DNA from: Rhodobacteraceae bacterium KLH11
GTDB lineage: Bacteria > Pseudomonadota > Alphaproteobacteria > Rhodobacterales > Rhodobacteraceae
Assembly: GCA_000158135.1 (NCBI GenBank)
Contig: DS999531.1
Location: 1,201,909-1,265,908, forward strand
Direction: 5' to 3'
DNA length: 64,000 nucleotides
How positions within the stretch are numbered: position 1 is the first letter of the stretch; each line of letters opens with the position of its first letter. The notes beneath the pieces are model-generated. The model saw only the letters and a program-made list of their open reading frames with translations. It was not told the origin of the DNA and made no database searches. The position numbers and the translations under genes are program-made. This document shows positions 27,903 to 37,388 of the stretch, piece by piece.

Positions 27903-30832
27903 GTCAGATCCTCCGGGGTGGTCTCGGTTGAACGATCCCATTCGCCGAACCGGGCCAGATGATCATAATCGCCGATATCGGTGTCCTTATGCAGCATGCG
28001 GCGGGATGAGAAACCCTGATCAGGCTCTAAATATGCGGAAATCAGCTCTTTCAATTCCGACAGCACCTTGTCCGCAGGTTCCTTTTGCAGCGGTGCCGGG
28101 ACCTCTTTGTAGGTTCCGCCCATGCCGATAAAGATCGCTTGTGCAACGGGCAGAGGGTCAAAACCGTCAACGCCGCCCTGCTCGGCAATGGCGGCCTCGA
28201 TCAGCAGTTGTTTGTCGAATTTGGCCTGCTGGTTTTCGGTTGGCGGCGTGCCGGTTTTATAATCGATGATCCGCAACGCCCCGTGCCCGCTTCGGTCGAT
28301 CCGGTCGGCGCGTCCTGCGATGGTGAAATCCAGCGGTGCAAGGGCCAGTTTCATCGCCACCTCGAAGGCAACAGGGCAGCCATCGTTGCGGCGCTGAAGT
28401 TCGGCAGACAGGAAACTGTCGGTGATCCGTTCCAGCCGGGCCAGCCATAGCTTCCGGGCCGTGGGCCAGGCGACATACTCGTTCAACAAGGTGCTGGCGC
28501 GTTTGAGGAAATTTTCGCGGGTCAGCAAGGCGGGGTCCAAAACGCTGTCGCGGATGAAATGTTCCAGAACCTCGTGAATGACGATCCCGCGCAGCAAGGC
28601 GTCGGGGGCCTGCACCAGCGGGTCCAGCGGTTTCAACCGCAACACGTGGCGGGCATAAATGTCATAGGGATCGCGGATGAGGCGCTTGACCTCGGTTACG
28701 GACAATCGTCTGGGCCGCGCCGCCACCGGAGGCCTCGGGGATGGGCGGATCGCAGCCGTGATCCGGGGGGCCTGTTCCAGCATCTCTGCCCGCCCCAGCC
28801 ATAGCTGCCCGCGCGCCCGCATCGCCGTCAGCGCATCAGTTCCACCTTGCGCAGGCAGCCCTTGCAGCAGGTTCGTGATACGGTTCAGCCAGCGCGAGGG
28901 CACGGTTTCGGCATCATCCGAGCGGATGGCGCGTGTCACAAACACCTCGGGCGCGCCAATTGCTTGCTGGAAGTCGTGCGCAGACAGGCCGATCCGGCGT
29001 TCGGGCAGCAACAGCCCGGCGGCATCGCGCATCTGGCGGTTGAGCCAGGGGTCGGGCGCGGCGGCCTCGGGCCAGCTGCCTTCATTCAGGCCGCCAAGGA
29101 TCAGCAGATCAGCGCCCTGCACCCGGGCCTCAAGCGTGCCCCAGATCATCAAATGCGGATGCGGCGCATCGCGATCGCGCACCTCTTCACCGGCCAGCAA
29201 TGCGCCCAGAAGGTCTGCGAAATCATGAGCGGTCATCCCGCCGCCATATTTTGCTTCGGTCTGCAATGCGGTGATCACCGCCAGCGCCTTTTGACCCGCA
29301 TTTTTGTCCCACAGCCTACCGGTATCACCGGATGCACCGGCCGAGATTGCCTCGGCCAGTGTGCAAAGCTGCTCAACCCAATCCGTCAGGGGCTGTTCCC
29401 CCGGTTTATGCTGATCGCAGAAGGTTCCAACCACCCAACGAACCCAGTCTTCGGGTGTCTCGGTGCGGATGGCAAAGGCGGTCAGGCTGGCGCTGTCGGG
29501 AAAAGGCGGGCCATGGCGGCGCAGGTCAAGCTCCAGATCGCGGGTGTGCAGGAGATGTGCACCCCGATCGCCACCATCATGACACAGTGGATGTTTGAGA
29601 AGGGTCAGCAGGGCTTCGCCATCCAGACGGCGGGCAAACAACCCGGCCACATGGCGCAGGAACCGGCCCGGAGGCGAGAGTTGCAGCGGCAGCCCCGCGC
29701 TATCGTCGGGCAGGATGTTCCACCGATCCAGCGCGGCACTGACCTGACGGGTCAGCATCCTGTCGGGTGTGATCAGAGCGGCTGTCTGGCCCGTCTCGGC
29801 TGCCTCGCGCAAGCGCAGCGCGATGGCGAGCGCTTCGGCGCGCGGCGAGGGGGCCTCAACCAGTGTGACATCTCTGGTTGCACCCTCCAGATCAGGCAGG
29901 TCCGGGCCTTCGGTCATCCACGCGTCGGTCACGGGGGCAGGGCGCAACGCAAGCGAAACCAATTTGTTTCGCGCGGGCGAAGGTGCCTGATCCGCACTCC
30001 ATCGCTGGATATGATCCGGCGTCAGGCCGAGCCCGAGCATCAGTTTGCGAAAACGGTATTGCGGATGATCTTCAGAGGTCAGCGCCTCGTCCAGATTGCG
30101 CCAGACCGGGCCGGGCTGATCGAAATCATAGCCCGGCAGAACCAGTGCACCTTGCGGTAGGCGCGCGACGGCCTGCATCAACATCAGCGTTGTGCCACGG
30201 GACCCGGTTGATCCGGCGAGGATGACGGGATGGTGCGGCGGGTTGGCCTGCCAGCGTGCGATCAGGTTCTCGACCACCCTCCGTTGGCGGGCCTGCGCGT
30301 CCAGCGCATCCGCACCGGCGTTCATGAAGTGGTCGGCGATGCCGATAAAGGCCTGCGCCCGCGCCCAGTGGCCGGACATGTCGCTGACATCCAGTTGATG
30401 GATCGCATCAGGCGAAACGCCTTCGCCTTGCATCTCGTCAATCAACCCGGCAAGGCTGTCTGACAGATCAAACAGTGACGATCGTGCCGCCAGATCCGGC
30501 TGCTGATCCAACAGTTTCGAGATCAGCTGAGTCAACTCCAGCCTGCGTCTGAGCGGAGGGATCGCAGGCGGTACCTGTGCGAGATCCGCACTTTCCCCCA
30601 GATCGGTGAGCAGCGACAGACGCGGCAATAAACAGGGGGCCCCCTGATCAAACAGATCCCGGACCCGGCGGGCCATACGGCGGGTGTTAACCACCAGTTG
30701 TACCCGTGCCAAGGCATCGGGTGGTTGACCCGCAAAGCGTCGCCGCAGCCCGTTGACCAGCACCTTTGGGAAGTCCGCACCCGGTGGCACGGCAAACACC
30801 CGGGGCAGGGTGGTGGGCTCAAACATCGGCAA
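27899..30832 (-). CDS. addB: Double-strand break repair protein AddB
   Basis: AddB (977 residues) is the second subunit of the AddAB helicase-nuclease. It has a degenerate helicase-like N-terminal half (VILAGSTGSRGTTLMLMQAV; ILGGLNEGSWPE) and a C-terminal nuclease domain. That domain shows FTIAGRADRIDRS and IIDYKTGTPP, with the catalytic Asp and Lys. The length and motifs fit the alphaproteobacterial AddB type. It overlaps murU upstream by 14 bases and addA downstream by 4. Confidence 0.95.
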   Translation of the reverse strand: MPMFEPTTLPRVFAVPPGADFPKVLVNGLRRRFAGQPPDALARVQLVVNTRRMARRVRDLFDQGAPCLLPRLSLLTDLGESADLAQVPPAIPPLRRRLELTQLISKLLDQQPDLAARSSLFDLSDSLAGLIDEMQGEGVSPDAIHQLDVSDMSGHWARAQAFIGIADHFMNAGADALDAQARQRRVVENLIARWQANPPHHPVILAGSTGSRGTTLMLMQAVARLPQGALVLPGYDFDQPGPVWRNLDEALTSEDHPQYRFRKLMLGLGLTPDHIQRWSADQAPSPARNKLVSLALRPAPVTDAWMTEGPDLPDLEGATRDVTLVEAPSPRAEALAIALRLREAAETGQTAALITPDRMLTRQVSAALDRWNILPDDSAGLPLQLSPPGRFLRHVAGLFARRLDGEALLTLLKHPLCHDGGDRGAHLLHTRDLELDLRRHGPPFPDSASLTAFAIRTETPEDWVRWVVGTFCDQHKPGEQPLTDWVEQLCTLAEAISAGASGDTGRLWDKNAGQKALAVITALQTEAKYGGGMTAHDFADLLGALLAGEEVRDRDAPHPHLMIWGTLEARVQGADLLILGGLNEGSWPEAAAPDPWLNRQMRDAAGLLLPERRIGLSAHDFQQAIGAPEVFVTRAIRSDDAETVPSRWLNRITNLLQGLPAQGGTDALTAMRARGQLWLGRAEMLEQAPRITAAIRPSPRPPVAARPRRLSVTEVKRLIRDPYDIYARHVLRLKPLDPLVQAPDALLRGIVIHEVLEHFIRDSVLDPALLTRENFLKRASTLLNEYVAWPTARKLWLARLERITDSFLSAELQRRNDGCPVAFEVAMKLALAPLDFTIAGRADRIDRSGHGALRIIDYKTGTPPTENQQAKFDKQLLIEAAIAEQGGVDGFDPLPVAQAIFIGMGGTYKEVPAPLQKEPADKVLSELKELISAYLEPDQGFSSRRMLHKDTDIGDYDHLARFGEWDRSTETTPEDLT

Positions 30833-31505
30833 TCAACCCTTCGGCCAGATCGATGCCCTCGGGCCGACCCACATCACACCAGCGCCCGGGATAGGTCAGC
30901 GCGAACAAACGCCCGCGCTTGTGCATTTGATCCCATAGAACGTTCAGCGAAAATACTTCGTCAGCAATGTCATGCAGGCCCTGAGTCTTCAGAATCTGTG
31001 CTCCGCCATAAACCAGATCGCCCCCCCGGCTGATCCGCCCGCTCTGATCCCGGGCAAAATCTCCGGTCCCGCTGTGACCAAGGGTTTGCCCCGCCGGTAC
31101 ACACATCAACAGCGCGTCCATCTGGTCGGGGTTCCAGTGATCGCGTAACAGGTGCAGCGGATTGGGGCCGGCCCAGATCGCATCGGGGTTCAGTGTAAAA
31201 ACCGGCCCGGACCCAAGCAAAGGTAACGCAGCGCGCAGCCCGCCGCCGGTTTCCAGAATCCGCGGTTCCTCCCGTGATAGAGCCACATTCTTGCCTGCCA
31301 GATGATCGCTGAGCTGATCGGCACGATAATGCAGGTTGGCGACAATCTGCAACGGTTGCAACGGCTCCAGCAGGTCCAGCGCGTGATCAATCAGGGGTCG
31401 CCCGGCGACCTCGATCAATGGTTTGGGCCGGTCTTTGGTCAGCGCGCCCATACGGGTGCCAAAGCCAGCCGCGAACAGCATTGCGGCTTGGGGCGCGCCA
31501 GTCAT
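30819..31505 (-). CDS. murU: N-acetylmuramate alpha-1-phosphate uridylyltransferase MurU
   Basis: MurU makes UDP-MurNAc from MurNAc-1-phosphate, closing the peptidoglycan recycling shortcut that bypasses MurA and MurB. The nucleotidyltransferase signature LFAAGFGTRMGALTKDRPKPL is at the N-terminus, followed by the DH and LNPDAIWAG segments. Length 228 residues fits MurU rather than the larger GlmU. The kinase gene amgK overlaps its start by 4 bases, giving the complete kinase-uridylyltransferase pair. Confidence 0.9.
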   Translation of the reverse strand: MTGAPQAAMLFAAGFGTRMGALTKDRPKPLIEVAGRPLIDHALDLLEPLQPLQIVANLHYRADQLSDHLAGKNVALSREEPRILETGGGLRAALPLLGSGPVFTLNPDAIWAGPNPLHLLRDHWNPDQMDALLMCVPAGQTLGHSGTGDFARDQSGRISRGGDLVYGGAQILKTQGLHDIADEVFSLNVLWDQMHKRGRLFALTYPGRWCDVGRPEGIDLAEGLIADV

Positions 31506-32506
31506 TGTGGCCTCAGCTTCGCCAGGTTTTCGGGGTTGGGTGCGGGCAGGGCGTCGCGCAACAAACCGGCCACTGCCACCAGCGCGGGATGTTCCAGATC
31601 ACGCATCAGATGGGCCCAGGTCTCGGGGATCAGGTCAACGTAATGCGGTTTGCCATAATCCGTGGCCAGCCGCGCAAACACGCCCAGAATGCGCAGGTTC
31701 CGCTGTACGCCCAACACGGCATAGGCCGTGCGGAAATCATGCCCATCGACGCCTGTCGCGTTGATATAGCGTTCGATCATCCGCATCTCGATTCCAACCG
31801 GAACCGAACGGCGCACATCCTGAAGCAGCGATACCAGATCATAAGCCGGATGGCACAGCATCGCGCATTGGAAATCCAGCAACCCAACCCGTTGAATGCC
31901 TTCACGTTCGGGCAGCCAGATCAGGTTTTCGGCGTGGTAATCGCGCTGAACGACAACGCGCGTGCCGCCGGTTTCGCGATGCAGGATATCGGCAAAGCGC
32001 TGTTCAAACCGGGTGCGGGCATCCTTGTCGTGGGTGCCCAGAATCCCTTCGGCATACTTGGTGAAAGACAGCGATGCGAGCTCAGTCATCAGGCTGGGGT
32101 CATAACTATCAAGCGATAGTGTCGGAGACGCATGCAGATGCACAAGCACATCGGTTGCCGCCTCATAAAGCGTGGGTTCCAATCCGGGATCATCCTGCAG
32201 TACACGGGCGAAAAGCGCATCCCCCAGATCTTCGAGCAGCAGAAAGCCGTATTCGGTATCTTCGGCATAGATTTCAGGGGCGCTTAGCCCGATTGAGCGC
32301 AGATATTGTGCCACGCGCACGAAAGGTTCGACATCTTCGCCTTTCTCGGGCGGGGCGTCCATCAACACGGCGGTCCGGCCGGTGGCGGGATCGGTCAGAC
32401 GTTCGTACCGGCGGTTGGACGCATCACCGGCCAGCGGGGCATGCCGCGCTCCGTTCCATGGGGTTTGGGCAATCAGTGCTTCGGCCAGGATGGCCCGGTT
32501 GGTCAT
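31502..32506 (-). CDS. amgK: N-acetylmuramate/N-acetylglucosamine kinase AmgK
   Basis: AmgK phosphorylates the anomeric carbon of MurNAc or GlcNAc released from recycled cell wall. It has the aminoglycoside phosphotransferase fold: GDASNRRYERL in the nucleotide loop, the catalytic loop QRDYHAENLIWL and the metal-binding LLDFQ with HPAYDLVSLL. Start ATG 32506 overlaps the tsaE stop (ATGA) and gives 334 residues; the open frame to 32533 lies inside tsaE. The pairing with murU supports this role over a drug kinase. Confidence 0.88.
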   Translation of the reverse strand: MTNRAILAEALIAQTPWNGARHAPLAGDASNRRYERLTDPATGRTAVLMDAPPEKGEDVEPFVRVAQYLRSIGLSAPEIYAEDTEYGFLLLEDLGDALFARVLQDDPGLEPTLYEAATDVLVHLHASPTLSLDSYDPSLMTELASLSFTKYAEGILGTHDKDARTRFEQRFADILHRETGGTRVVVQRDYHAENLIWLPEREGIQRVGLLDFQCAMLCHPAYDLVSLLQDVRRSVPVGIEMRMIERYINATGVDGHDFRTAYAVLGVQRNLRILGVFARLATDYGKPHYVDLIPETWAHLMRDLEHPALVAVAGLLRDALPAPNPENLAKLRPQ

Positions 32507-32973
32507 TGGATGATCTCCAGCTTGATGTTCCATTTCGGGTCCGACCAGGACAGTGTCAGATGCCGTGTATCGTGATCATCGGGGTCGGCAGTGAACCGGA
32601 TGAGAAGGGCCGGTTGCGGTGTTAGCGAGCCCAGCTTGTCCGGCCATTCGATCAGGCAGATACTGGCCTCGAACGCGTCGATCAGCCCCAGCTCTTCTAT
32701 TTCTTCGACCGAACCGAGTCGATAGAGATCAGAGTGCCAGACCTCGCCCAGTTCGGTGTCATAGACCTGTACAAGCGTAAAGGTCGGAGAGGGGATGTCT
32801 TCGGACACAGCCAAAACCGACTGGATCAGCGCGCGCGCAAAATGGGTCTTGCCACTGCCGATCGCACCTTCAAGCAAGATGGTGTCACCCGGCTGCAATC
32901 GGCTCCCCATCCGGGCGGCAATGGCAGCGGTTTCCTCGGGCGAGTGCAGAGTTAAATTCAGCGGCGCATTCAT
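32503..32973 (-). CDS. tsaE: tRNA t6A biosynthesis ATPase TsaE
   Basis: TsaE is the ATPase that cycles the TsaB-TsaD complex during N6-threonylcarbamoyladenosine synthesis at position 37 of ANN-decoding tRNAs. The P-loop EGAIGSGKTHFARAL and the IPSPTFTLVQVYD and HSDLYRLGS segments are diagnostic. Start ATG 32973 gives 156 residues; the frame reads further upstream to 33114 but enters the neighbouring gene. Its partner tsaD is at 45-46 kb. Confidence 0.93.
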   Translation of the reverse strand: MNAPLNLTLHSPEETAAIAARMGSRLQPGDTILLEGAIGSGKTHFARALIQSVLAVSEDIPSPTFTLVQVYDTELGEVWHSDLYRLGSVEEIEELGLIDAFEASICLIEWPDKLGSLTPQPALLIRFTADPDDHDTRHLTLSWSDPKWNIKLEIIQ

Positions 32974-33014
32974 GGCGCCACAATGACCGCGCACCCGGTC
33001 GGCTGCAACCCGGT

Positions 33015-34523
33015 TCAGGCGCTGATCTTGTGCATCCGGGCAATTTCGGCGGCGGCGCTTTCGGTCGCAAAACGGACGATGGTCGCGCCGTTCTGCATGG
33101 GGCTGACCGTGCATGTCACGGTGCCCCCCGTTTTCAGGGCAAGTTCACCCGACCATTCGGCCCGGTTCTCACGCCCGGTTACGAAATCCCGGATCTCGCC
33201 CAGCAGCGGGGTGGCGGTGCAACGGTCCTGCCATTGACGGGTGATTTCAAGCACGGTCAGGGGTTCAAACCCGACCTCGTCACAGTCACCCCACATCATG
33301 TGGTAGGCGTAGTTGGTGAAGGCGAGGCTCCCGTCATCGGTAAACACCGCGATGGCGTCGGCCAGTTTGTCCAGAATGGATTGCATCAGGTCCATTTCCG
33401 AACGGAATCGCCGGGTCAGCGTGATCTCGGCAGTGATGTCTTCGAACAGAAAGGCCACGGCCCCGTCCGGATGCGGGCGTCCGCTGACGGAATAGACCGA
33501 ACCCGATGGCAACGACCAAGTTTCCTGATAGTTTCCGTCTTGTGCGGCCTCCAGCAAGTCGTTCATCTGCCGCCGCCACGAGCGATAGTTCTTGGGCTCG
33601 GGCATCATGTGCTGATCGCGCAACCGGTCAAAGAAACTGGACAGGCTGGGACGAAGGCTCAGGAAATCCGGTGGCAGGGTCGTCAGGTCGATCAGGGCCG
33701 GGTTGAACAAGGCCAGCTGACGGTTTCGATCAAAGATCGCCAGGCCGATTGACAATTGCGCAAAGGTTTTGGTCATGGTCTGGACGAATTTGCGCTGCGC
33801 GGTTTCAGCCTCGACAATGGCGTTGATATCAACAGCGTAGCACAGCTGGTCCTGATCCCGGATCACACGGGTCAGATCGAACCACAGCTTGGCCGTGCTG
33901 TCCTTGACCGGGATCGAGACGCGGGTTTTGCGGCCCAGCGGCGGCTCGTCCCCGAACGCCGGAAAAATCGGGCTCGTCAGATCTGCATCCGGCCCGGCGA
34001 CCTTGCGGGCCAGTGTGACATAGGCCGCATTGCACCAGCGCACCTTTTTGGCATTATCCACCAACCAAACCGGATAGGGGGCCTGTTCCATCGCCAGCCG
34101 GATCGGATCGCTTGGGTCGCGGTGCTTGACAGGTGTTGTTCCCGTCAGATCGCGCAGCTGAACCCGAATGATGCCGTCGATCCATTCGCACAGAACCTCT
34201 CGCTCAAGCGTGCAGTCGATGGCGGGTACGGCCAGATTGCCTTCGCTGCGCACAATGTCGGGCGCTTCCGGAAAGGTCGGGAAATCGCGCTGCAAGAGCC
34301 GCCTGAGATCGCCCCAGGTGCTGACGTGTTCATAACCTGCCAGCGCGATGTCAGAATGGCTGATCAGCCGATCACCATCGAACAGGAACACCACATCATA
34401 GAGGGGGCCCGGGCTCGACAACCCGTAATCGCTGGCCTTGGGTTGCTGCCGCGGCCACAGCCATCGCGTCGCAAAACTGGCCGACACCACGCTGATTGCG
34501 GCCAGAATGACCCAGTCGATCAT
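33015..34523 (-). CDS. DivL-like PAS-domain sensor protein without kinase domains
   Basis: A 502-residue protein with one N-terminal membrane helix (IDWVILAAISVVSASFA) and three PAS-like segments. They lie at about 140-240 (APYPVWLVDNAKKVRWCN), 250-350 (LSIGLAIFDRNRQLALFN) and 370-480 (LADAIAVFTDDGSLAFTNYAYHMMWG). No histidine phosphorylation box or ATPase domain follows. In alphaproteobacteria DivL, a PAS protein acting on CckA in the CtrA pathway, is encoded near tsaE, and short forms occur in Rhodobacterales. The DivL assignment is inferred from layout and neighbourhood. Start ATG 34523 follows AGGGA. Confidence 0.65.
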   Translation of the reverse strand: MIDWVILAAISVVSASFATRWLWPRQQPKASDYGLSSPGPLYDVVFLFDGDRLISHSDIALAGYEHVSTWGDLRRLLQRDFPTFPEAPDIVRSEGNLAVPAIDCTLEREVLCEWIDGIIRVQLRDLTGTTPVKHRDPSDPIRLAMEQAPYPVWLVDNAKKVRWCNAAYVTLARKVAGPDADLTSPIFPAFGDEPPLGRKTRVSIPVKDSTAKLWFDLTRVIRDQDQLCYAVDINAIVEAETAQRKFVQTMTKTFAQLSIGLAIFDRNRQLALFNPALIDLTTLPPDFLSLRPSLSSFFDRLRDQHMMPEPKNYRSWRRQMNDLLEAAQDGNYQETWSLPSGSVYSVSGRPHPDGAVAFLFEDITAEITLTRRFRSEMDLMQSILDKLADAIAVFTDDGSLAFTNYAYHMMWGDCDEVGFEPLTVLEITRQWQDRCTATPLLGEIRDFVTGRENRAEWSGELALKTGGTVTCTVSPMQNGATIVRFATESAAAEIARMHKISA

Positions 34524-34588
34524 TGATTCAACATCCCTGTCCAAATCCAGAGCCCTGTATGACCCGCAATGGTTAACGGGGTCTTAAC

Positions 34589-35980
34589 TCAGATCTGGAA
34601 GGGTTGGTTGGCCCCTGACGGAACCGGCGTATCGCCCGTTTGCGCATCGATCAGCTTGCGCGGCCAGGTGACCGTGACGATCGCCCCCCGACGCTCGGGA
34701 TGATCTGACAGGGTTTGATAGGGGTCTGTTCCGTTGGCAAAGTCCAGCTCGGCACCGCTGCGTTCCAGCAGGGTTTTGGCGATGAACAGACCCAGCCCCA
34801 TACCTTCATATTCAGGTCGGCTGCTGCGGTCGGTACGACGCCTCCGCATGAATGGATCACCGATTCGTCCGATAATATGCGAAGGATATCCGCGCCCGTC
34901 ATCCATGATCGAGACGGTGATCCGGTCCGATGTCCACTCGGCCTCGACCCAGACGGTTGAGCGGGCAAAATCCACCGCGTTCTGGATCAGGTTGCGCAGC
35001 CCGTGAATGATCTCGGGCTTACGCAGGATCGAGGGCTGCTGCACATCGCCATCAGCCACCGGCCTTTCATCAAAACACACCTCTTTGCCCCGGTTGATAT
35101 GCGGCTCGGCCGATTCATGGATCACCGTGGACAGCGGTGCCTGGCGCAAGTGCAGGTCGTCTTTGCCTGCCCGGCCCATGTCACGCAGGATATCGCGACA
35201 GCGATCCGCCTGTTCCCGGATCAGGGCTGCGTCTTCTTTAAGCTCGGGCCGTTCATCAAGCTCTTCGATCAGTTCCGAGCTGGCCAGTTTGATCGTTGCC
35301 AGCGGTGTACCCAGCTCATGCGCGGCGGCGGCCACCACACCACCCAGATCGGTCAGTTTTTGTTCGCGTGCCAAAGCCATATGGGTGGCAGACAAGGCTT
35401 CGGACATTGATTGCACCTCAGAGCTGATGCGATGGGAATAGGCCCCGATAAACACGATGGCGATGATGATCGCTGCCCAGTTGCCGAACAGCAGGATGTT
35501 GGGGATATCCAGCACAAGGCCCAGATTGGTACGCAGCGGCAGATGGAATTGGGCCAGCAGAGTTGTCAGCACAACCGCGACGCTGCCGATGATCAGTGTC
35601 GATCGGGTGCTCATCACATTTGCAGAAATTGTTACCGGCCCGACCAGCAACAGGGCAAACGGGTTGTTCAGCCCGCCGGTCAGATACAGCAGGATCGACA
35701 GCTGCATCAGGTCAAACAGTACCATCAGGAAGTTTTCGAATTCCGACAGGCGCTTGTTTTCGGGAAACAGCAGGATAGCCGTCAGGTTGCCGGTTACCGA
35801 AACACCGATCGCGAAATAACACAGCGCCAGTTCCAGCTGCACATGGTAATATTTCTGTGCAACCGTGATCGCCGTGAACTGGCCGATAATGGCGACCCAG
35901 CGCAGCAGAATCAGCGTGCGCAGCCTGATCCATGTGCTGCGTTCCTGCCCGCGCCAAAGACTGGTGTTGGAATCCGTCAT
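34589..35980 (-). CDS. regB: Redox sensor histidine kinase RegB (PrrB/ActS)
   Basis: RegB senses the quinone pool and cellular redox state and phosphorylates RegA. Six membrane helices fill residues 20-180. GGLNNPF (102-108) is the fully conserved quinone-binding heptapeptide. The H-box AAAHELGTPLATIKL puts the phosphorylated His at 221. Cys261 in QADRCRDILRDMG is the redox-active cysteine position of the family. The ATPase domain has DDGRGYPSHI and GMGLGLFIAK. It diverges from senC and regA, the standard arrangement. Confidence 0.95.
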   Translation of the reverse strand: MTDSNTSLWRGQERSTWIRLRTLILLRWVAIIGQFTAITVAQKYYHVQLELALCYFAIGVSVTGNLTAILLFPENKRLSEFENFLMVLFDLMQLSILLYLTGGLNNPFALLLVGPVTISANVMSTRSTLIIGSVAVVLTTLLAQFHLPLRTNLGLVLDIPNILLFGNWAAIIIAIVFIGAYSHRISSEVQSMSEALSATHMALAREQKLTDLGGVVAAAAHELGTPLATIKLASSELIEELDERPELKEDAALIREQADRCRDILRDMGRAGKDDLHLRQAPLSTVIHESAEPHINRGKEVCFDERPVADGDVQQPSILRKPEIIHGLRNLIQNAVDFARSTVWVEAEWTSDRITVSIMDDGRGYPSHIIGRIGDPFMRRRRTDRSSRPEYEGMGLGLFIAKTLLERSGAELDFANGTDPYQTLSDHPERRGAIVTVTWPRKLIDAQTGDTPVPSGANQPFQI

Positions 35981-36071
35981 CTGTTGATTATGTCCTATTG
36001 CGTCGGCCCATCATGTTGATAGGTGTCCCGGCAGAAACGATCAATAACCCCTTCGCATCAGGATACCCGCC

Positions 36072-36689
36072 ATGATCCGCCTTTACGCCATCCTTGCAAC
36101 CGTTGTCCTGGCCGTCGGCCTTGGGGCCATGTGGCTGCTGACACGGGGTGGATCAGATGACAGGTTCGCGCAGTGCCGCTCCAGCCAGATCGCAGGTGGC
36201 GCGGCTGCTATTGGCGGGCCGTTCGAACTGATCAATGGCAAGGGGGAAACAGTGACTGACACGGATGTGATCACTGAACCAACGCTGATCTATTTCGGGT
36301 ATACTTTCTGCCCTGACGTTTGCCCGTTTGACATGTCACGCAACGCAGAAGCGATCGACATTCTGGCCGAGCGCGGCCAGTCGGTCACCCCGCTGTTCAT
36401 CTCGATTGATCCTGATCGCGACACGCCTGAAGTTGTGGATGACTATGCCTTCAATCTGCACGAAAGGCTGATTGCGCTGACCGGGTCGCCCGAGCAGGTC
36501 AAGGCAGCCAGCCAGGCGTACAAAACCTACTATAACGCGCATGACAAAAGTGATGAGTATTATCTGGTTGACCATTCCACGTTCACCTATCTGGTGACAC
36601 CCGAAGACGGCTTTCTTGAATTCTTCAAGCGCGATGAAACAGCCCAACAGATGGCGGACAAGGTTGGCTGCTTCCTTGATCAGGTCTAG
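36072..36689 (+). CDS. senC: SCO1/SenC/PrrC copper chaperone
   Basis: SenC/PrrC is a membrane-anchored thioredoxin-fold protein that delivers copper to cytochrome oxidases. An N-terminal anchor (residues 3-24) is followed by TLIYFGYTFCPDVCPFDM with the copper-binding Cys80 and Cys84, and VDHSTFTYLV gives the third ligand, His. The 205-residue length is normal. In Rhodobacter it lies between regB and regA and affects RegB signalling; here it has the same position. Confidence 0.93.
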   Translation: MIRLYAILATVVLAVGLGAMWLLTRGGSDDRFAQCRSSQIAGGAAAIGGPFELINGKGETVTDTDVITEPTLIYFGYTFCPDVCPFDMSRNAEAIDILAERGQSVTPLFISIDPDRDTPEVVDDYAFNLHERLIALTGSPEQVKAASQAYKTYYNAHDKSDEYYLVDHSTFTYLVTPEDGFLEFFKRDETAQQMADKVGCFLDQV

Positions 36690-36719
36690 GGTCCTGACCC
36701 CGGGGTGCAACAGTCGGTT

Positions 36720-36747
36720 TGACCTTTGTCATCGCGCTGCTATTACT
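36720..36747 (+). promoter_or_regulatory. Candidate regA promoter
   Basis: TTGACC (36720-36725) and TATTAC (36742-36747) are spaced by 16 bases in the gap between senC and regA, 43 bases before the regA start. It would let regA be transcribed separately from senC. Motif match only. Confidence 0.35.
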
Positions 36748-36789
36748 CATGTTTAAGCCAAAGGTATGAACTAGCGGAAAGACCCTCAT

Positions 36790-37344
36790 ATGGCAGACAG
36801 TTCTCAGCTTGATATCGGCCCTGACAAATCGCTGCTATTGGTGGATGATGATGAGCCGTTTCTGAGACGTCTGGCCAAGGCGATGGAAAAACGCGGCTTT
36901 GAAGTTGAAACCGCCGGTTCCGTTGCCGCAGGCCGCGCCGTTTCCATAGCCCGCCCGCCCGCCTATGCGGTGGTTGATCTGCGGCTTGAGGACGGCAACG
37001 GGCTCGACGTGGTCGAGGTTCTGCGAGACAAGCGCCCTGACAGCCGTGTGGTGGTCCTGACCGGGTACGGTGCGATTGCCACCGCGGTCGCCGCGGTCAA
37101 GATTGGCGCGACGGACTATCTGTCCAAACCCGCCGACGCCACTGATATCACCAATGCGCTGCTGACCAAGGATGACGAGCTGCCTCCGCCGCCGGAAAAC
37201 CCCATGAGCGCCGACCGCGTGCGGTGGGAACATATCCAGCGGGTCTATGAGTTGTGCGACAGAAACGTTTCCGAGACCGCGCGGCGATTGAATATGCACC
37301 GCCGGACGTTGCAGCGGATATTGGCGAAGCGCAGCCCGCGTTGA
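36790..37344 (+). CDS. regA: Response regulator RegA (PrrA/ActR)
   Basis: RegA is the DNA-binding partner of RegB and controls respiration, CO2 and nitrogen fixation and other redox-linked genes. The receiver domain has LLVDDDEPFLRRLAKAME, the phosphorylation site in VVDLRLEDGNG and the conserved lysine in LSKPAD. A four-proline linker (PPPPENPMS) precedes the Fis-like helix-turn-helix VSETARRLNMHRRTLQRIL, which is almost invariant among RegA homologues. Length 184 residues is exact for the family. Confidence 0.96.
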   Translation: MADSSQLDIGPDKSLLLVDDDEPFLRRLAKAMEKRGFEVETAGSVAAGRAVSIARPPAYAVVDLRLEDGNGLDVVEVLRDKRPDSRVVVLTGYGAIATAVAAVKIGATDYLSKPADATDITNALLTKDDELPPPPENPMSADRVRWEHIQRVYELCDRNVSETARRLNMHRRTLQRILAKRSPR

Positions 37345-37388
37345 TAGGCCCGGAACTGGCCGGTTATCGTGGCCGTGCGGCCCAGGGG

